The notes below the pieces were generated by a model that was not told where the DNA came from, did not search any database, and saw only the letters and a program-made list of their open reading frames with translations. Positions 32,750 through 41,860 of a stretch of DNA of 64,000 nt are shown here, in pieces. The stretch spans positions 86,020-150,019 of the forward strand of contig JASLGG010000016.1 of the NCBI GenBank assembly GCA_030150265.1. The letters are read 5' to 3'. The position numbers and the translations under genes are program-made. Positions within the stretch are counted from its first letter, which is position 1, and each line of letters starts with the position of its first letter. This DNA is from Protaetiibacter sp. (GTDB taxonomy: Bacteria; Actinomycetota; Actinomycetes; Actinomycetales; Microbacteriaceae).

Positions 32750-33789
32750 GCTCGCGCGTGACGGAGCTGCTCGGCATCCGGCATCCGGTGCTGCTCGGCG
32801 CCTTCGGCGGCCTGTCGAGCGTCGAGCTCACCGCGGCCGTGAGCGAGTTCGGCGGGCTGGGGCAGTACGGGCTCTACGGCTACGGCCCCGACCGCATCCG
32901 TGACACCGTCGCCGCCCTGCGCGCCGCGACCGACCGTCCGTTCGGCCTCAACCTCTGGCTGCCGACGGGCGACGAGGTCACCCCGGATGCCGTCGACATC
33001 GCCGCCGTCACCGGCCCGCTCGCCGCCCTCTACGGCGAGCTCGGCATCGAGCCGCCGGCGCCGCCCGCGGCCTTCCTGCCCCCGTTCGCCGACCAGCTCG
33101 ACGCCGTGCTCGAGGCGCGGCCCGCCGTTCTGAGCCTCGTCTTCGGCGTGCCGGATGCGGCGACCGTCGCGGCGGCGCGCGAGCGCGGCATCCGCGTGGT
33201 CGGCACCGCGACGACCGTCGCGGAGGGCCGCGCGCTCGCCGCCGGCGGCGTCGACGCGATCGTCGCGAGCGGAGCGGAGGCGGCCGGGCACCGCACCTCG
33301 TTCCTGCGCCCCGCGGAGGACTCGCTCGTCGGCACGATGGCCCTCGTGCCGCAGCTCGTCGACGCGGTCGACGTGCCGGTCATCGCCGCGGGCGGCATCG
33401 CCGACCGGCGCGGGGTCGCCGCGGCGCTCGCGCTCGGCGCCGAGGGGGTGCTCGTCGGCACCGCCTTCCTCGCCACCCGCCAGTCCGCCGCCCCCGAGGC
33501 GCATCGGCGACGCATCCGGGAGGCCTCGGACGACGGCACCGTGCTGACGCGCGCCATGAGCGGGCGCCTCGCGCGCGGCATCCCGAACCGCGCCGTGCGC
33601 GAGATCGAGGCCGGCGCGCGGATCGCGCCGTTCCCCGCGCAGAACTGGGCGACGGGCGTCTTCCGCGCCGAGGCGGGCCGCCGCGACGAGGGCGAGCTGC
33701 TCTCGCTGTGGGCCGGCCAGGCGGCGGGGCTCGCGAGGAGCACGGAGGCGTCGGAGGTGTTCGCCGAGCTGATCGCGGGGCTGCCTTGA
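32746..33789 (+). CDS. Nitronate monooxygenase-family flavoprotein
   Basis: This 347-residue FMN enzyme of the NMO/2-nitropropane dioxygenase family starts at ATG 32746 with GGAGGAGGAG before it. Its TIM barrel shows ELLGIRHPVLLGAFGGLSSVELTAAVSEFGGLG, RGIRVVGTATTVAEGRALAAGGVDAIVASGAEAAGH (phosphate and active-site His region) and PVIAAGGIADRRGVAAALALGAEGVLVGTAFLAT. It would detoxify nitroalkanes or propionate 3-nitronate, but many members have other substrates. Confidence 0.88.
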   Translation: MSSRVTELLGIRHPVLLGAFGGLSSVELTAAVSEFGGLGQYGLYGYGPDRIRDTVAALRAATDRPFGLNLWLPTGDEVTPDAVDIAAVTGPLAALYGELGIEPPAPPAAFLPPFADQLDAVLEARPAVLSLVFGVPDAATVAAARERGIRVVGTATTVAEGRALAAGGVDAIVASGAEAAGHRTSFLRPAEDSLVGTMALVPQLVDAVDVPVIAAGGIADRRGVAAALALGAEGVLVGTAFLATRQSAAPEAHRRRIREASDDGTVLTRAMSGRLARGIPNRAVREIEAGARIAPFPAQNWATGVFRAEAGRRDEGELLSLWAGQAAGLARSTEASEVFAELIAGLP

Positions 33790-33882
33790 CGCAGCGTCGA
33801 GGCGTGACCCCCATCCGGGGGTAGACATGAGGGTCCGAATCCCTCCGGAACGGGTACAATCTCTCAACTGAGGGGGTTCGGG

Positions 33883-35307
33883 ATGGATCGGCCGTACGGC
33901 TCGTATGCCGATGTGCTGCTCAAGGGTCGTTATCGCCCGAGCGGCCTCATCGGCCGCGGCGGCATGGCCAAGGTGTACATCGCGCGCGACGAGCAGCTCG
34001 GTCGCGACGTGGCCCTCAAGCTCTTCGCCGCATCCCCCGCGGGAGCCGGGGCGACCCCCGTGTTCGGCGCGGAGCTGCGGATGCTCGCCTCGCTCGGCCA
34101 CCACGGCATCGTCACCCTGCTCGACGCCGGCATCGACGACTCCGTGCCCGAGGAGCCGCACCCCTACCTGATCATGGAGCTCGTTACCGGGCCCGACCTC
34201 GAGCAGGCCATCCGCGGCGACGAGCTCACCCCGCGCTCCATCGCCGAAGTGGGGTACGACATCGCGGAGGTGCTCGACTACGTGCACGCCCGCGGCATCG
34301 TGCACCGGGATCTGAAGCCGTCCAACGTGCTGCTCGCCGACTACGGTGCGAGCGGGCTGCGGGCCCGCGCCCGCCTCACCGACTTCGGCATCGCCTTCGA
34401 CGGCACCGCGGCCCTCGGCCCGGAGGAGACCAACACCACCGGCACCGCCGCCTACCTCAGCCCGGAGCAGGTGCTGCGCGACCTCGTCGGTCCGGCATCC
34501 GACATCTACGCGCTCGGGCTCGTGCTGCTCGAGTGCTTCACCCGGCACCTGGAGTACCCGGGCGACCCCTCGGCATCCGCGATCGCCCGGCTCAAGACCG
34601 ACCCTCTGGTGCCCGAGGAGCTGAGCCCGGCGTGGCGCAGTCTGCTGGCGGCGATGCTGCAGCGCGATCCCGCCCAGCGGCCGCCCGCGCGCGACGTGCT
34701 GCTGGCGCTGCGGCAGATCATCGTCGACGACGCGGGGCGCCACCGGCGCAACCCGGCCCCCATCCCGATCGAGGAGACCGCCCGGATGAGCGCGGTGCGC
34801 CGCTACGCGCCCTACGCGCATTCCGGCGACGAGGTGTTCGAGCGCGTCGCCAACCTCGCGCGACGCGTGGCGGAGACGCCCGTGGCGATCGTGAGCATGA
34901 TCGAGCACGACGACATCCGATTCCTCGCGCATCCGGGCACCGACATCACGGGGCTCGCGCGCGACGACGGCCTGTGCTCCTCGGTGGTGGCGCACGACGT
35001 GCCGTGGGTGATCGAGAACTGCTCGCTCGACCCGCGCTCCTCGGAGCACGAGCTCGTGACGGGCGACTTCGCCATGCGGTTCTACGCCGGCGTGCCCATC
35101 AAGTCGCCCGAGGGCTACAACGTGGGGGTGATCTCGGTCGCCGACTTCGCGCCGCGCACCCTCGGCGAGAGCCAGCTCGCCTCGCTCGTCGACCTCGCGG
35201 CCCTCGTGACCGACGAGCTCGAGCTGCAGGTGGCATCGCATCGGCTGCGCAGCGAGCTCGCCACCGTCGCCGACGACTCGGCGCCGGGGCTGCCGCGCGC
35301 CGTCTGA
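33883..35307 (+). CDS. Soluble Ser/Thr protein kinase with C-terminal GAF domain
   Basis: This is a 474-residue protein. Residues 16-275 are a Hanks-type kinase: IGRGGMAKVYIAR (glycine loop), ALKLF (Lys45), HRDLKPSNVLL (141-151), DFGIAF (167-172) and GTAAYLSPEQV. Residues about 310-460 are a GAF domain (EVFERVANLARRVAETPVAIVSMI, GLARDDGLCSSVVAHDVPWVIEN, YAGVPIKSPEGYNVGVISVADFAPR). There is no membrane segment and there are no PASTA repeats, unlike the cell-wall PknB type. The GAF domain probably senses a small ligand or redox state and tunes the kinase. No partner is encoded next to it. Confidence 0.93.
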   Translation: MDRPYGSYADVLLKGRYRPSGLIGRGGMAKVYIARDEQLGRDVALKLFAASPAGAGATPVFGAELRMLASLGHHGIVTLLDAGIDDSVPEEPHPYLIMELVTGPDLEQAIRGDELTPRSIAEVGYDIAEVLDYVHARGIVHRDLKPSNVLLADYGASGLRARARLTDFGIAFDGTAALGPEETNTTGTAAYLSPEQVLRDLVGPASDIYALGLVLLECFTRHLEYPGDPSASAIARLKTDPLVPEELSPAWRSLLAAMLQRDPAQRPPARDVLLALRQIIVDDAGRHRRNPAPIPIEETARMSAVRRYAPYAHSGDEVFERVANLARRVAETPVAIVSMIEHDDIRFLAHPGTDITGLARDDGLCSSVVAHDVPWVIENCSLDPRSSEHELVTGDFAMRFYAGVPIKSPEGYNVGVISVADFAPRTLGESQLASLVDLAALVTDELELQVASHRLRSELATVADDSAPGLPRAV

Positions 35308-35316
35308 GCGCCGCGT

Positions 35317-35378
35317 TGGCGTCGAGACGGCAGTTCCGACCCATCCGGATGCGGTTTTCGGGTCGGAACTGCCGTCTC
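35317..35378. repeat. Palindromic repeat, copy 1
   Basis: GAGACGGCAGTTCCGACCC (35324-35342) pairs perfectly with 35360-35378 across a 17-nt loop ATCCGGATGCGGTTTTC. The 62-bp unit including TGGCGTC at its left is identical to that at 36334-36395. It overlaps the stop of the nuclease gene at 35377. Confidence 0.9.
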
Positions 35379-36285
35379 AACGCACGAAGGCACGGCGCAG
35401 GCGTGCGATGGTCTCGGCGCGATCGGGGCCGAGGCCACGGGCGCGCACCCGGATGACGCGGTAGCCCGCCTCCGTCGCCCGGTCGAAGCGGCGGATGTCG
35501 CGGTCGTACTGATAGGTCGAGGTGCGGTGCTGGTCGCCGTCGTATTCCGCGATGACCCGCTGCTCGGGCCAGACCAGGTCGAAATGGCCGATCTCGCGCC
35601 CGTCTCGATCGCGGACGAGTGCGCCGCACGTCGGCTCGGGGAGGCCGGCGTCGCGGGCCAGCAGTCGCAGCTCCGTCTCGCGTGGCGACTCGACGCCGTG
35701 CCGCACGAGAGCGGCGGCGGCGCGGGCCGCTCGGACGCCGCGCCCCGACGCATCCGCGAGCTCGCGTCGCAGGATGTCGAGCGCGATATGGGGTCGCGGA
35801 TCGCGCGGATCGAGCACGCGCGGGTCCAGCACCAGGTGGTCGCCGACGGCGACGAGGGCGGGCAGGGACAGCGCGGTGGCGCACTCCAGGAAGGCGAGCG
35901 CGGGCCGTGACGCGGGGAGTCCCACGCGTACGGCCGGCTCGGCGGGTGGCCCCTCGTGTCCCACGACCCCGCGGCGACGGGGCCGGGTGAGGCCGACGCC
36001 GGCCGTGACATGGAGCGGAAGGGCGTCGTACGGCAGCGGCGCATCCCACAGCGCGGCGGCTGTCGGCCCCGAGAAGCGGTCGCCGGGCCGGAGCAGGGGC
36101 GCATAGCTGCGCGCTGCCGCGACGGCGGGGTGCTCGCGCCCGACGGCTCCGCGCATCCGGACGCCTCGATGGGGCCGCATCAGGTCGCCCCCGCGCAGAC
36201 GGGACGCGCTGTGCCCCGCGGCGAGAGCGTCCTCGACCCGGAACACCGGGCCGAGCTCCGGGTCGAGCGGCGTCCTCCGAGGCAC
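35377..36285 (-). CDS. DUF559-family nuclease with AbiEi-like N-terminus
   Basis: This 302-residue protein starts at GTG 36285 with GGAGG about 9 nt before it; the frame stays open upstream through the second repeat but lacks support there. The N-terminal half (FRVEDALAAGHSASRLRGGDLMRPHRGVRMRG, FSGPTAAALWDAPLP) resembles the winged-helix part of AbiEi-type antitoxins. The C-terminal 110 residues are DUF559 of the PD-(D/E)XK or Vsr-like type: ETELRLLARDAGLPEPTCG, IGHFDLVWPEQRVIAEYDGDQHR and RVIRVRARGLG. It is found in many actinobacteria with no proven substrate. Two identical 62-bp palindromes flank it. Confidence 0.85.
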   Translation of the reverse strand: MPRRTPLDPELGPVFRVEDALAAGHSASRLRGGDLMRPHRGVRMRGAVGREHPAVAAARSYAPLLRPGDRFSGPTAAALWDAPLPYDALPLHVTAGVGLTRPRRRGVVGHEGPPAEPAVRVGLPASRPALAFLECATALSLPALVAVGDHLVLDPRVLDPRDPRPHIALDILRRELADASGRGVRAARAAAALVRHGVESPRETELRLLARDAGLPEPTCGALVRDRDGREIGHFDLVWPEQRVIAEYDGDQHRTSTYQYDRDIRRFDRATEAGYRVIRVRARGLGPDRAETIARLRRAFVR

Positions 36286-36333
36286 ACCCGATCCTCCCTC
36301 CGGCACGCGCGAGCCCGTGGAATTCATCCACAG

Positions 36334-36395
36334 TGGCGTCGAGACGGCAGTTCCGACCCATCCGGATGCGGTTTTCGGGTCGGAACTGCCGTCTC
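36334..36395. repeat. Palindromic repeat, copy 2
   Basis: This copy is identical over 62 bp to 35317-35378; its arms are 36341-36359 and 36377-36395. It lies upstream of the nuclease gene and 42 bp before the divergent monooxygenase gene. Confidence 0.9.
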
Positions 36396-36436
36396 GATGG
36401 GCCGGAGGAGGAGCGGGCGGAATAGGCTCCCGGTCC

Positions 36437-37483
36437 ATGCGGTTGCATGAAGTCGTGACTCTCGAACTCGGACTCGACACCTTCGGCGACGTGACGGTCG
36501 ACGCGGAGGGCCACCGCCTCCCGTACGCGCGGGTGATCCGCAACACCGTCGAGCAGGGCGTGCTCGCCGACTCGCTCGGCGTCGACGTCTTCGGCATCGG
36601 CGAGCACCATCGCGACGACTTCGCGGTGAGCGCGCCCGAGATCCTGCTCGCCGCGATCGCCGCGCGCACCGAGCGGGTCAAGCTCTCCACCGCCGTCACC
36701 GTGCTGTCCTCCGACGATCCCGTGCGGGTGTTCGAGCGCTTCTCCACCCTGCACGCCGTGTCGAACGGCCGCGCCGAGATCACGCTCGGGCGCGGGTCGT
36801 TCACGGAGTCGTTCCCGCTGTTCGGCTTCGACCTGCGCGACTACGAGGTGCTCTTCGAGGAGAAGATCCAGCTGCTCGCCGAGCTGCTGACGGAGGAGCC
36901 GGTCACCTGGCAGGGCACGACGCGCCCGCCGCTCGTGGACGCGGATGTCTTCCCCAAGACCGAGGGCGGCCCCATCCGCACCTGGGTCGGCGTGGGCGGC
37001 AGCCCGCAGTCGGTCGTGCGCGCCGCGCACTACGGCTTCCCGCTCGCCCTCGCGATCATCGGCGGCGACCCGGTGCGCTTCGCGCCCTACGTCGAGCTCT
37101 ACCACCGCGCCCTCGCGCAGCTCGGGCGCGACGAGCTCCCGGTCGGCGTCCACTCGCCGGGGTTCATCGCCGACACGGATGCCGAGGCGCGCGACATCGC
37201 CTGGCCGCACTACGAGACGATGGCGAACCGGATCGGGGCCGAGCGCGGCTGGCCGCCCGCCACCCGCGACTCCTTCGAGCACGAGGTGGACCACGGCTCG
37301 CAGTACGTCGGGAGCCCGGAGACGGTCGCGCAGCGCATCGCCGCGACCGTGCGCGCCCTCGGCGTGCAGCGCTTCGACTTCAAGTACGCCTCGGGCACGG
37401 TGCCGCACGAGCACCTCATGCACGCGATCGAGCTCTACGGCGGGGTCGTCATCCCGCGCGTGCGGGAGCTGCTGGCCGGATAG
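36437..37483 (+). CDS. Luciferase-like flavin-dependent monooxygenase (second)
   Basis: This 348-residue LLM-family enzyme starts at ATG 36437, preceded by a -10 box TAGGCT (36423-36428) that gives an almost leaderless message. Signatures are LELGLDTFGDVTVD, GVDVFGIGEHHRDDFAVSAPEILLAAIAARTERVKLSTAVTVLSSDDPVRVFERFSTL, GRAEITLGRGSFTESFPLFG and the C-terminal VGSPETVAQRIAATVRALGV. It differs from the monooxygenase at 8137 by carrying the EHH motif of F420- or FMN-type members. The substrate is unknown. Confidence 0.88.
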   Translation: MRLHEVVTLELGLDTFGDVTVDAEGHRLPYARVIRNTVEQGVLADSLGVDVFGIGEHHRDDFAVSAPEILLAAIAARTERVKLSTAVTVLSSDDPVRVFERFSTLHAVSNGRAEITLGRGSFTESFPLFGFDLRDYEVLFEEKIQLLAELLTEEPVTWQGTTRPPLVDADVFPKTEGGPIRTWVGVGGSPQSVVRAAHYGFPLALAIIGGDPVRFAPYVELYHRALAQLGRDELPVGVHSPGFIADTDAEARDIAWPHYETMANRIGAERGWPPATRDSFEHEVDHGSQYVGSPETVAQRIAATVRALGVQRFDFKYASGTVPHEHLMHAIELYGGVVIPRVRELLAG

Positions 37484-37554
37484 CCGCTCAGGGCGCATTG
37501 ACACCCCCTTTCGGGGGTCGTCTCCCGCCCGATCCCACGCCGTCACCCCGGATA

Positions 37555-37568
37555 CTGCAAGAAATTGC
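37555..37568 (+). promoter_or_regulatory. Probable LacI half-palindrome before its own gene
   Basis: CTGCAAG-AAA-TTGC resembles the full palindrome at 38610-38630 and lies 24 bp before the regulator start. It suggests weak self-control. Confidence 0.45.
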
Positions 37569-37591
37569 GTGGATTGCGTAGAGTTCGTGGC

Positions 37592-38590
37592 ATGTCGAGT
37601 CGCCTTGCCGAGGTCGCCAAGAAGGTCGGGGTCAGCGAAGCCACCGTGAGCCGGGTGCTCAACGGCAAGCCGGGGGTGAGCGAGTCCACCCGGCAGTCGG
37701 TGCTGGCCGCGCTCGACGTGCTCGGCTACGAGCGCCCGAGCAAGCTGCGCGGCGAGCGCGCGCGCCTCGTGGGGCTGTTCCTGCCCGAGCTCACCAACCC
37801 GATCTTCCCCGCCTTCGGCGAGGTGGTCGGCGGCGGCCTCGTGCAGCAGGGCTACACGCCGGTGCTCTGCACGCAGACCGCCGGCGGCATCAGCGAGGCC
37901 GACTACATCGAGCTGCTCCTCGAGCAGCGGGTGTCGGGCGTCGTCTTCGTCGGCGGCCAGTACTCGCAGGCCGACTCGCCGCACGAGCACTACGCGCGGC
38001 TCACCGAGCTCGGCATCCCGACGGTGCTCGTGAACGCGCGCCTGCCCGAGCTCGCGTTCCCGACCGTCTCGACCGACGATCGCGTCGCGGTCGAGCTCGG
38101 CTGGAACCACCTGCGGCAGCTCGGTCACGAGCGCATCGGCCTCGTGCTGGGCCCGGAGGATCACGTGCCCTCGCAGCGCAAGCTGGCGTCCGCGCTGCGC
38201 CTCGCGGCGACCGAGGGGCTCGAGCTCGTCACCGCCCACTCGCACTACACGCTCGAGGCGGGGCAGGCGGCGGCGACCCGCCTGCTGCACGAGGGTGTCA
38301 CCGGCATCCTGTGCGCCTCCGACCCGCTCGCGCTCGGCGCCATCCGCGCGGTCCGGCGGGCGGGGAGGCGGGTGCCGGCGGATGTGTCGATCGTCGGCTA
38401 CGACGACTCGGCGCTCATGAACGCCACGGATCCCGCGCTCACCACGGTGCGGCAGCCCATCGAGCCGATGGGCCGGCTCGTGATCGAGCTGCTCGTGGCG
38501 CAGCTGCAGGGCGGCCGTGCGGCGACCGAGGAGTACCTCTTCGAGCCGGAGCTGGTGGTGCGGGGGAGCACGGGGCCCGTGCCGCGCTGA
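37592..38590 (+). CDS. LacI-family regulator of the alpha-glucoside operon
   Basis: This 332-residue repressor starts at ATG 37592. The helix-turn-helix is RLAEVAKKVGVSEATVSRVLNGKPGVSESTRQSVLAALDVLGY, and the sugar-binding domain has LVGLFLPELTNPIFPAFGEVV, GVVFVGGQYSQADSPHEHY, GLVLGPEDHVPSQRK and VPADVSIVGYDDSALMNATDPALTTVRQPIEPMG. It lies directly before the GH13 operon in the same direction, with a 21-bp palindrome in between. It most likely represses uptake and hydrolysis of maltose-type sugars. Confidence 0.9.
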   Translation: MSSRLAEVAKKVGVSEATVSRVLNGKPGVSESTRQSVLAALDVLGYERPSKLRGERARLVGLFLPELTNPIFPAFGEVVGGGLVQQGYTPVLCTQTAGGISEADYIELLLEQRVSGVVFVGGQYSQADSPHEHYARLTELGIPTVLVNARLPELAFPTVSTDDRVAVELGWNHLRQLGHERIGLVLGPEDHVPSQRKLASALRLAATEGLELVTAHSHYTLEAGQAAATRLLHEGVTGILCASDPLALGAIRAVRRAGRRVPADVSIVGYDDSALMNATDPALTTVRQPIEPMGRLVIELLVAQLQGGRAATEEYLFEPELVVRGSTGPVPR

Positions 38591-38609
38591 GCCGGGCCGC
38601 CGCCGCAAG

Positions 38610-38630
38610 ATCTGCAAGTTTCTTGCAGAT
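38610..38630 (+). promoter_or_regulatory. LacI operator before the GH13 operon
   Basis: ATCTGCAAG-TTT-CTTGCAGAT is a perfect 9-bp inverted repeat. It lies just upstream of a promoter with TTGCGT (38641-38646) and TACATT (38664-38669), spaced 17 bp. This is the probable site of the adjacent LacI regulator. Confidence 0.75.
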
Positions 38631-38640
38631 TGTTTAGTTC

Positions 38641-38669
38641 TTGCGTCATTCTGTCGGGTTTCATACATT
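38641..38669 (+). promoter_or_regulatory. Sigma-70-type promoter of the GH13 operon
   Basis: TTGCGT and TACATT stand 17 bp apart, 53 bp before the GTG start of the glucosidase. The operator touches the -35 side. Confidence 0.65.
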
Positions 38670-38722
38670 CGGGAGGTCGGCGCCGATCGGGCGTCGCGAA
38701 CGACCCGTAAGGAACCACCCGC

Positions 38723-40405
38723 GTGGACGCAGATGTCCTCCCGCTGACGGAGCCGGCCCCCGCCGCATCCGCCGCCCCCGCCCCGACGCCGCCCGTCGAT
38801 GACCCGGACTGGTGGCGCTCCGCCGTCATCTACCAGATCTACCCGCGCAGCTTCGCGGACGGCAACGGCGACGGCACGGGCGACCTCGCGGGCGTGCGCA
38901 GCCGCCTCGGCTACCTGCGCGAGCTGGGCGTCGACGCGATCTGGTTCACCCCCTGGTACGCGAGCCCGCTCGCCGACGGCGGCTACGACGTGAGCGACTA
39001 CCGCGCCATCCATCCCGACTTCGGCACGCTCGCCGAGGCCGAGCTGCTCATCCGCGAGGCGCTCGCGCTCGGCATCCGCACGATCATCGACATCGTCCCC
39101 AACCACGTCTCCGACCGGCATCCGTGGTTCCAGGCGGCGCTCGCGGCCGGCCCCGGCAGCCCCGAGCGCGAGCGCTTCTGGTTCGTCGACTCCGAGGAGC
39201 TGCCGACGCACTGGGTCTCGCCCTTCGCGGGTGACACCTGGACGCGCACCGCGAACCCCGACGGCACCCCCGGCCAGTGGTACCTGCACCTCTTCGCGCC
39301 CCAGCAGCCCGACCTCAACTGGAACCACCCGGATGTGCGCCGCGAGCACGAGGACATCCTGCGGTTCTGGTTCGACCGCGGCGTCGCAGGCGTGCGCATC
39401 GACTCCGCCGCCCTCCTCATCAAGGACCCGGAGCTCGGCGAGGTGCCCGCGAACCCCGGCCCCGGCGAGCACCCCACCCAGGACCGCGACGAACTGCACG
39501 ACGTGTACCGCGGCTGGCGCGCGGTCGCCGACTCCTACCCCGGCGCGCGGGTGCTCGTGGGGGAGATCTGGCTGCCCGAGATCGACCGCTTCGTGAAGTA
39601 CCTGCGGCCCGACGAGATGCACACGGCCTTCAACTTCGACTTCCTCGCCCGCCCGTGGGACGCCGCCGAGCTGCGCGAGTCGATCGACCTGACGCTCGGG
39701 GCCCACGCGCCCGTCGGGGCGCCCTCCACCTGGGTACTCTCGAACCACGACGTCACGCGGCCCGTCACCCGCTACGGCCGTGCCGACAGCTCCTTCGCGT
39801 TCCTCAGGAAGCGCTTCGGCACCCCCACCGACCTCGACCTCGGAACCCGACGGGCCCGAGCCGCCGCCCTGCTCACGGCAGCCCTGCCCGGCTCGCTGTA
39901 CATCTACCAGGGTGACGAGCTCGGCCTGCCCGAGGTCGAGGACATCCCGCGCGCCCTCATCCAGGACCCGATGCACTACCGCTCCGGCGGCGTCGACCCG
40001 GGGCGCGACGGATGCCGGGTGCCGCTGCCCTGGTCAGGCGCCCGCGCGCCGTTCGGCTTCTCCTCGCCGCACGCCGCGGGCACCCCGTGGCTTCCGCAGC
40101 CGGATGCCTTCGCCCGCTACACGGTCGAGGCGGAGGAGCGCGACCCCGCCTCGATGCTGAGCCTCTACCGGGCGGCGCTCCGCATCCGGACGACCGACCC
40201 GGCCCTCGGGGACGGCGCCTTCGCCTGGCTCGACCTCGGGCCGGGCGTGCTCGCCTTCCGCCGCGGCGACGACTTCGTGAGCGTCACCGCGTTCGGCGAG
40301 CCGGTCCCCCTCCCCGCGTATCGCGAGGTCCTCCTCGCGAGCGCCGAGCCCGCCGACGGCGTGCTCCCCCCCGACTCCACGGCGTGGCTACGACCACAGC
40401 ACTAG
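38723..40405 (+). CDS. GH13 alpha-glucosidase
   Basis: This 560-residue cytoplasmic enzyme splits alpha-1,4/1,6-glucosides. It starts at GTG 38723 with AAGGAA upstream. After a proline-alanine-rich leader, VIYQIYPRSFADGNGDGTGDLAGVRSRL is the GH13 oligo-glucosidase opening. DIVPNH is region I, GVRIDSAALL region II with the nucleophile Asp, VGEIWLPE region III with Glu, and LSNHDVTR region IV. QGDELGLPEVEDIP is the conserved loop of this subfamily. It leads the alpha-glucoside operon. Confidence 0.94.
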   Translation: MDADVLPLTEPAPAASAAPAPTPPVDDPDWWRSAVIYQIYPRSFADGNGDGTGDLAGVRSRLGYLRELGVDAIWFTPWYASPLADGGYDVSDYRAIHPDFGTLAEAELLIREALALGIRTIIDIVPNHVSDRHPWFQAALAAGPGSPERERFWFVDSEELPTHWVSPFAGDTWTRTANPDGTPGQWYLHLFAPQQPDLNWNHPDVRREHEDILRFWFDRGVAGVRIDSAALLIKDPELGEVPANPGPGEHPTQDRDELHDVYRGWRAVADSYPGARVLVGEIWLPEIDRFVKYLRPDEMHTAFNFDFLARPWDAAELRESIDLTLGAHAPVGAPSTWVLSNHDVTRPVTRYGRADSSFAFLRKRFGTPTDLDLGTRRARAAALLTAALPGSLYIYQGDELGLPEVEDIPRALIQDPMHYRSGGVDPGRDGCRVPLPWSGARAPFGFSSPHAAGTPWLPQPDAFARYTVEAEERDPASMLSLYRAALRIRTTDPALGDGAFAWLDLGPGVLAFRRGDDFVSVTAFGEPVPLPAYREVLLASAEPADGVLPPDSTAWLRPQH

Positions 40406-40446
40406 CCCGGAGACCCACCCGCACCCCAACCAAGAAAGGCAAGACA

Positions 40447-41796
40447 ATGAAGTCACCCACCAAGGTGATCGCGATCGCCGCGGCGATCGCCACGGTCGCC
40501 TCGCTCGCCGCCTGCACGGCGGACAACGGCGGCGGCGACGGCAGGATCGAGCTGCGCGTCGCGACCTTCCCGCCCGGCGCCGACGTCGCCGCCTACGAGG
40601 CGTTCGCCGCGCAGGAGAAGCAGTTCGAGAAGAAGTTCCCGAACATCGACATCATCGGCGTCGAGTACAACTGGACGGGCCCGACCTTCGCGGCACAGCT
40701 GGCGGCCGGCAGCCTGCCGGACGTCTTCATCGTGCCGATCACCGACACCCAGACGCTCATCGCGAACGGGCAGCTCGGCGACGTCACGAAGGAGCTCGAC
40801 GGCCTCGGCTACAAGGACAAGCTGAACCCCGTGCTCCTCTCCGAGGTCTCGGACCAGAGCGGCGCGGTCTACGGGTTCCCCCGCCAGGCCTACGCCCTCG
40901 GCCTCCACTACAACCGCCAGCTCTTCGAGCAGGCGGGCCTCGACCCCGACCAGCCCCCGCAGACCTGGGAGCAGGTGCGCGAGTACGCCAAGCAGATCGC
41001 CGAGAAGACCGGCAAGGCCGGCTACGCGACCATGGCATCCGGCAACACCGGCGGATGGCAGCTCACCGCGCAGGCCACCTCGCGCGGCGGCTCGATCCAG
41101 TCGGCCGACGGCGCCACCTCGACGGTCGACGACGCGGCGGTGAAGGAGACCCTCGAGTACTTCCACCAGCTGCGCTGGGACGACAACTCGATGGGCGACA
41201 ACTTCCTGCTCGACTGGGGCACCATCAACCAGGAGTTCGCGGCCGGCAACATCGGCATGTACACCTCCGGCTCGGACGTCTACACCGCGCTCGTGCGCGA
41301 CTACGCGCTCGACCCGAAGGTCTACGGCCTCACGGTGATCCCGACCGAGAACGGCGACAACGTGCTCGGCGGCGGCGACGTGGCGGTCATCCCGCCGACG
41401 CTCGACGGCGCCAAGAAGGACGCCGCGATGAAGTGGATCGACTGGTACTACATGCAGAAGCTCGTCGACAAGGACGCGGCGATCCAGGACGCCAAGACCC
41501 TCGCCGAGAGCGGTCAGTCGGTGGGCACGCCCGTGCTCCCCGTGCTCGACAAGGCGACCTACGAGGAGTCGCTCACCTGGATCGCGCCGTACGTGAACGT
41601 GCCGGTCGACCAGATGAAGGGCTTCACCGACCGCATCTTCGACATGACGCCGGTTCCCCAGCCGATCAGCAAGACGCAGGAGATCTACGCGCTCCTCGAC
41701 AACGTCGTGCAGGCCGTGCTGACCGACAGGAACGCCGACATCGACGCCCTGCTGGCCCAGGCCAACAAGGACGCCCAGGCGCTCATCGACGGCTGA
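40447..41796 (+). CDS. Sugar-binding lipoprotein of the alpha-glucoside ABC transporter
   Basis: This 449-residue extracellular solute-binding protein starts at ATG 40447 with AAGAAAGG before it. The lipobox is LAAC near residue 22. Typical family-1 features are KQFEKKFPNIDIIGVEYNW, GSLPDVFIVPITDTQTLIANGQ, YGFPRQAYALGLHYNRQLFEQAGLDPDQPPQTWEQV and NIGMYTSGSDVY. It lies 41 bp after the glucosidase, in the same operon. Confidence 0.93.
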   Translation: MKSPTKVIAIAAAIATVASLAACTADNGGGDGRIELRVATFPPGADVAAYEAFAAQEKQFEKKFPNIDIIGVEYNWTGPTFAAQLAAGSLPDVFIVPITDTQTLIANGQLGDVTKELDGLGYKDKLNPVLLSEVSDQSGAVYGFPRQAYALGLHYNRQLFEQAGLDPDQPPQTWEQVREYAKQIAEKTGKAGYATMASGNTGGWQLTAQATSRGGSIQSADGATSTVDDAAVKETLEYFHQLRWDDNSMGDNFLLDWGTINQEFAAGNIGMYTSGSDVYTALVRDYALDPKVYGLTVIPTENGDNVLGGGDVAVIPPTLDGAKKDAAMKWIDWYYMQKLVDKDAAIQDAKTLAESGQSVGTPVLPVLDKATYEESLTWIAPYVNVPVDQMKGFTDRIFDMTPVPQPISKTQEIYALLDNVVQAVLTDRNADIDALLAQANKDAQALIDG

Positions 41797-41860
41797 TGCC
41801 GCCCCGGGTGGCCGAGCGCACGCCGCTCGGCCACCCGGCTCCCGACCCGAAGGAAGAACC

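Noticed and set aside
35099..39976. A very long minus-strand open frame
   Set aside because: It is antisense to the kinase, monooxygenase, LacI and GH13 genes. Such frames are common in high-GC DNA and the product is low in complexity.
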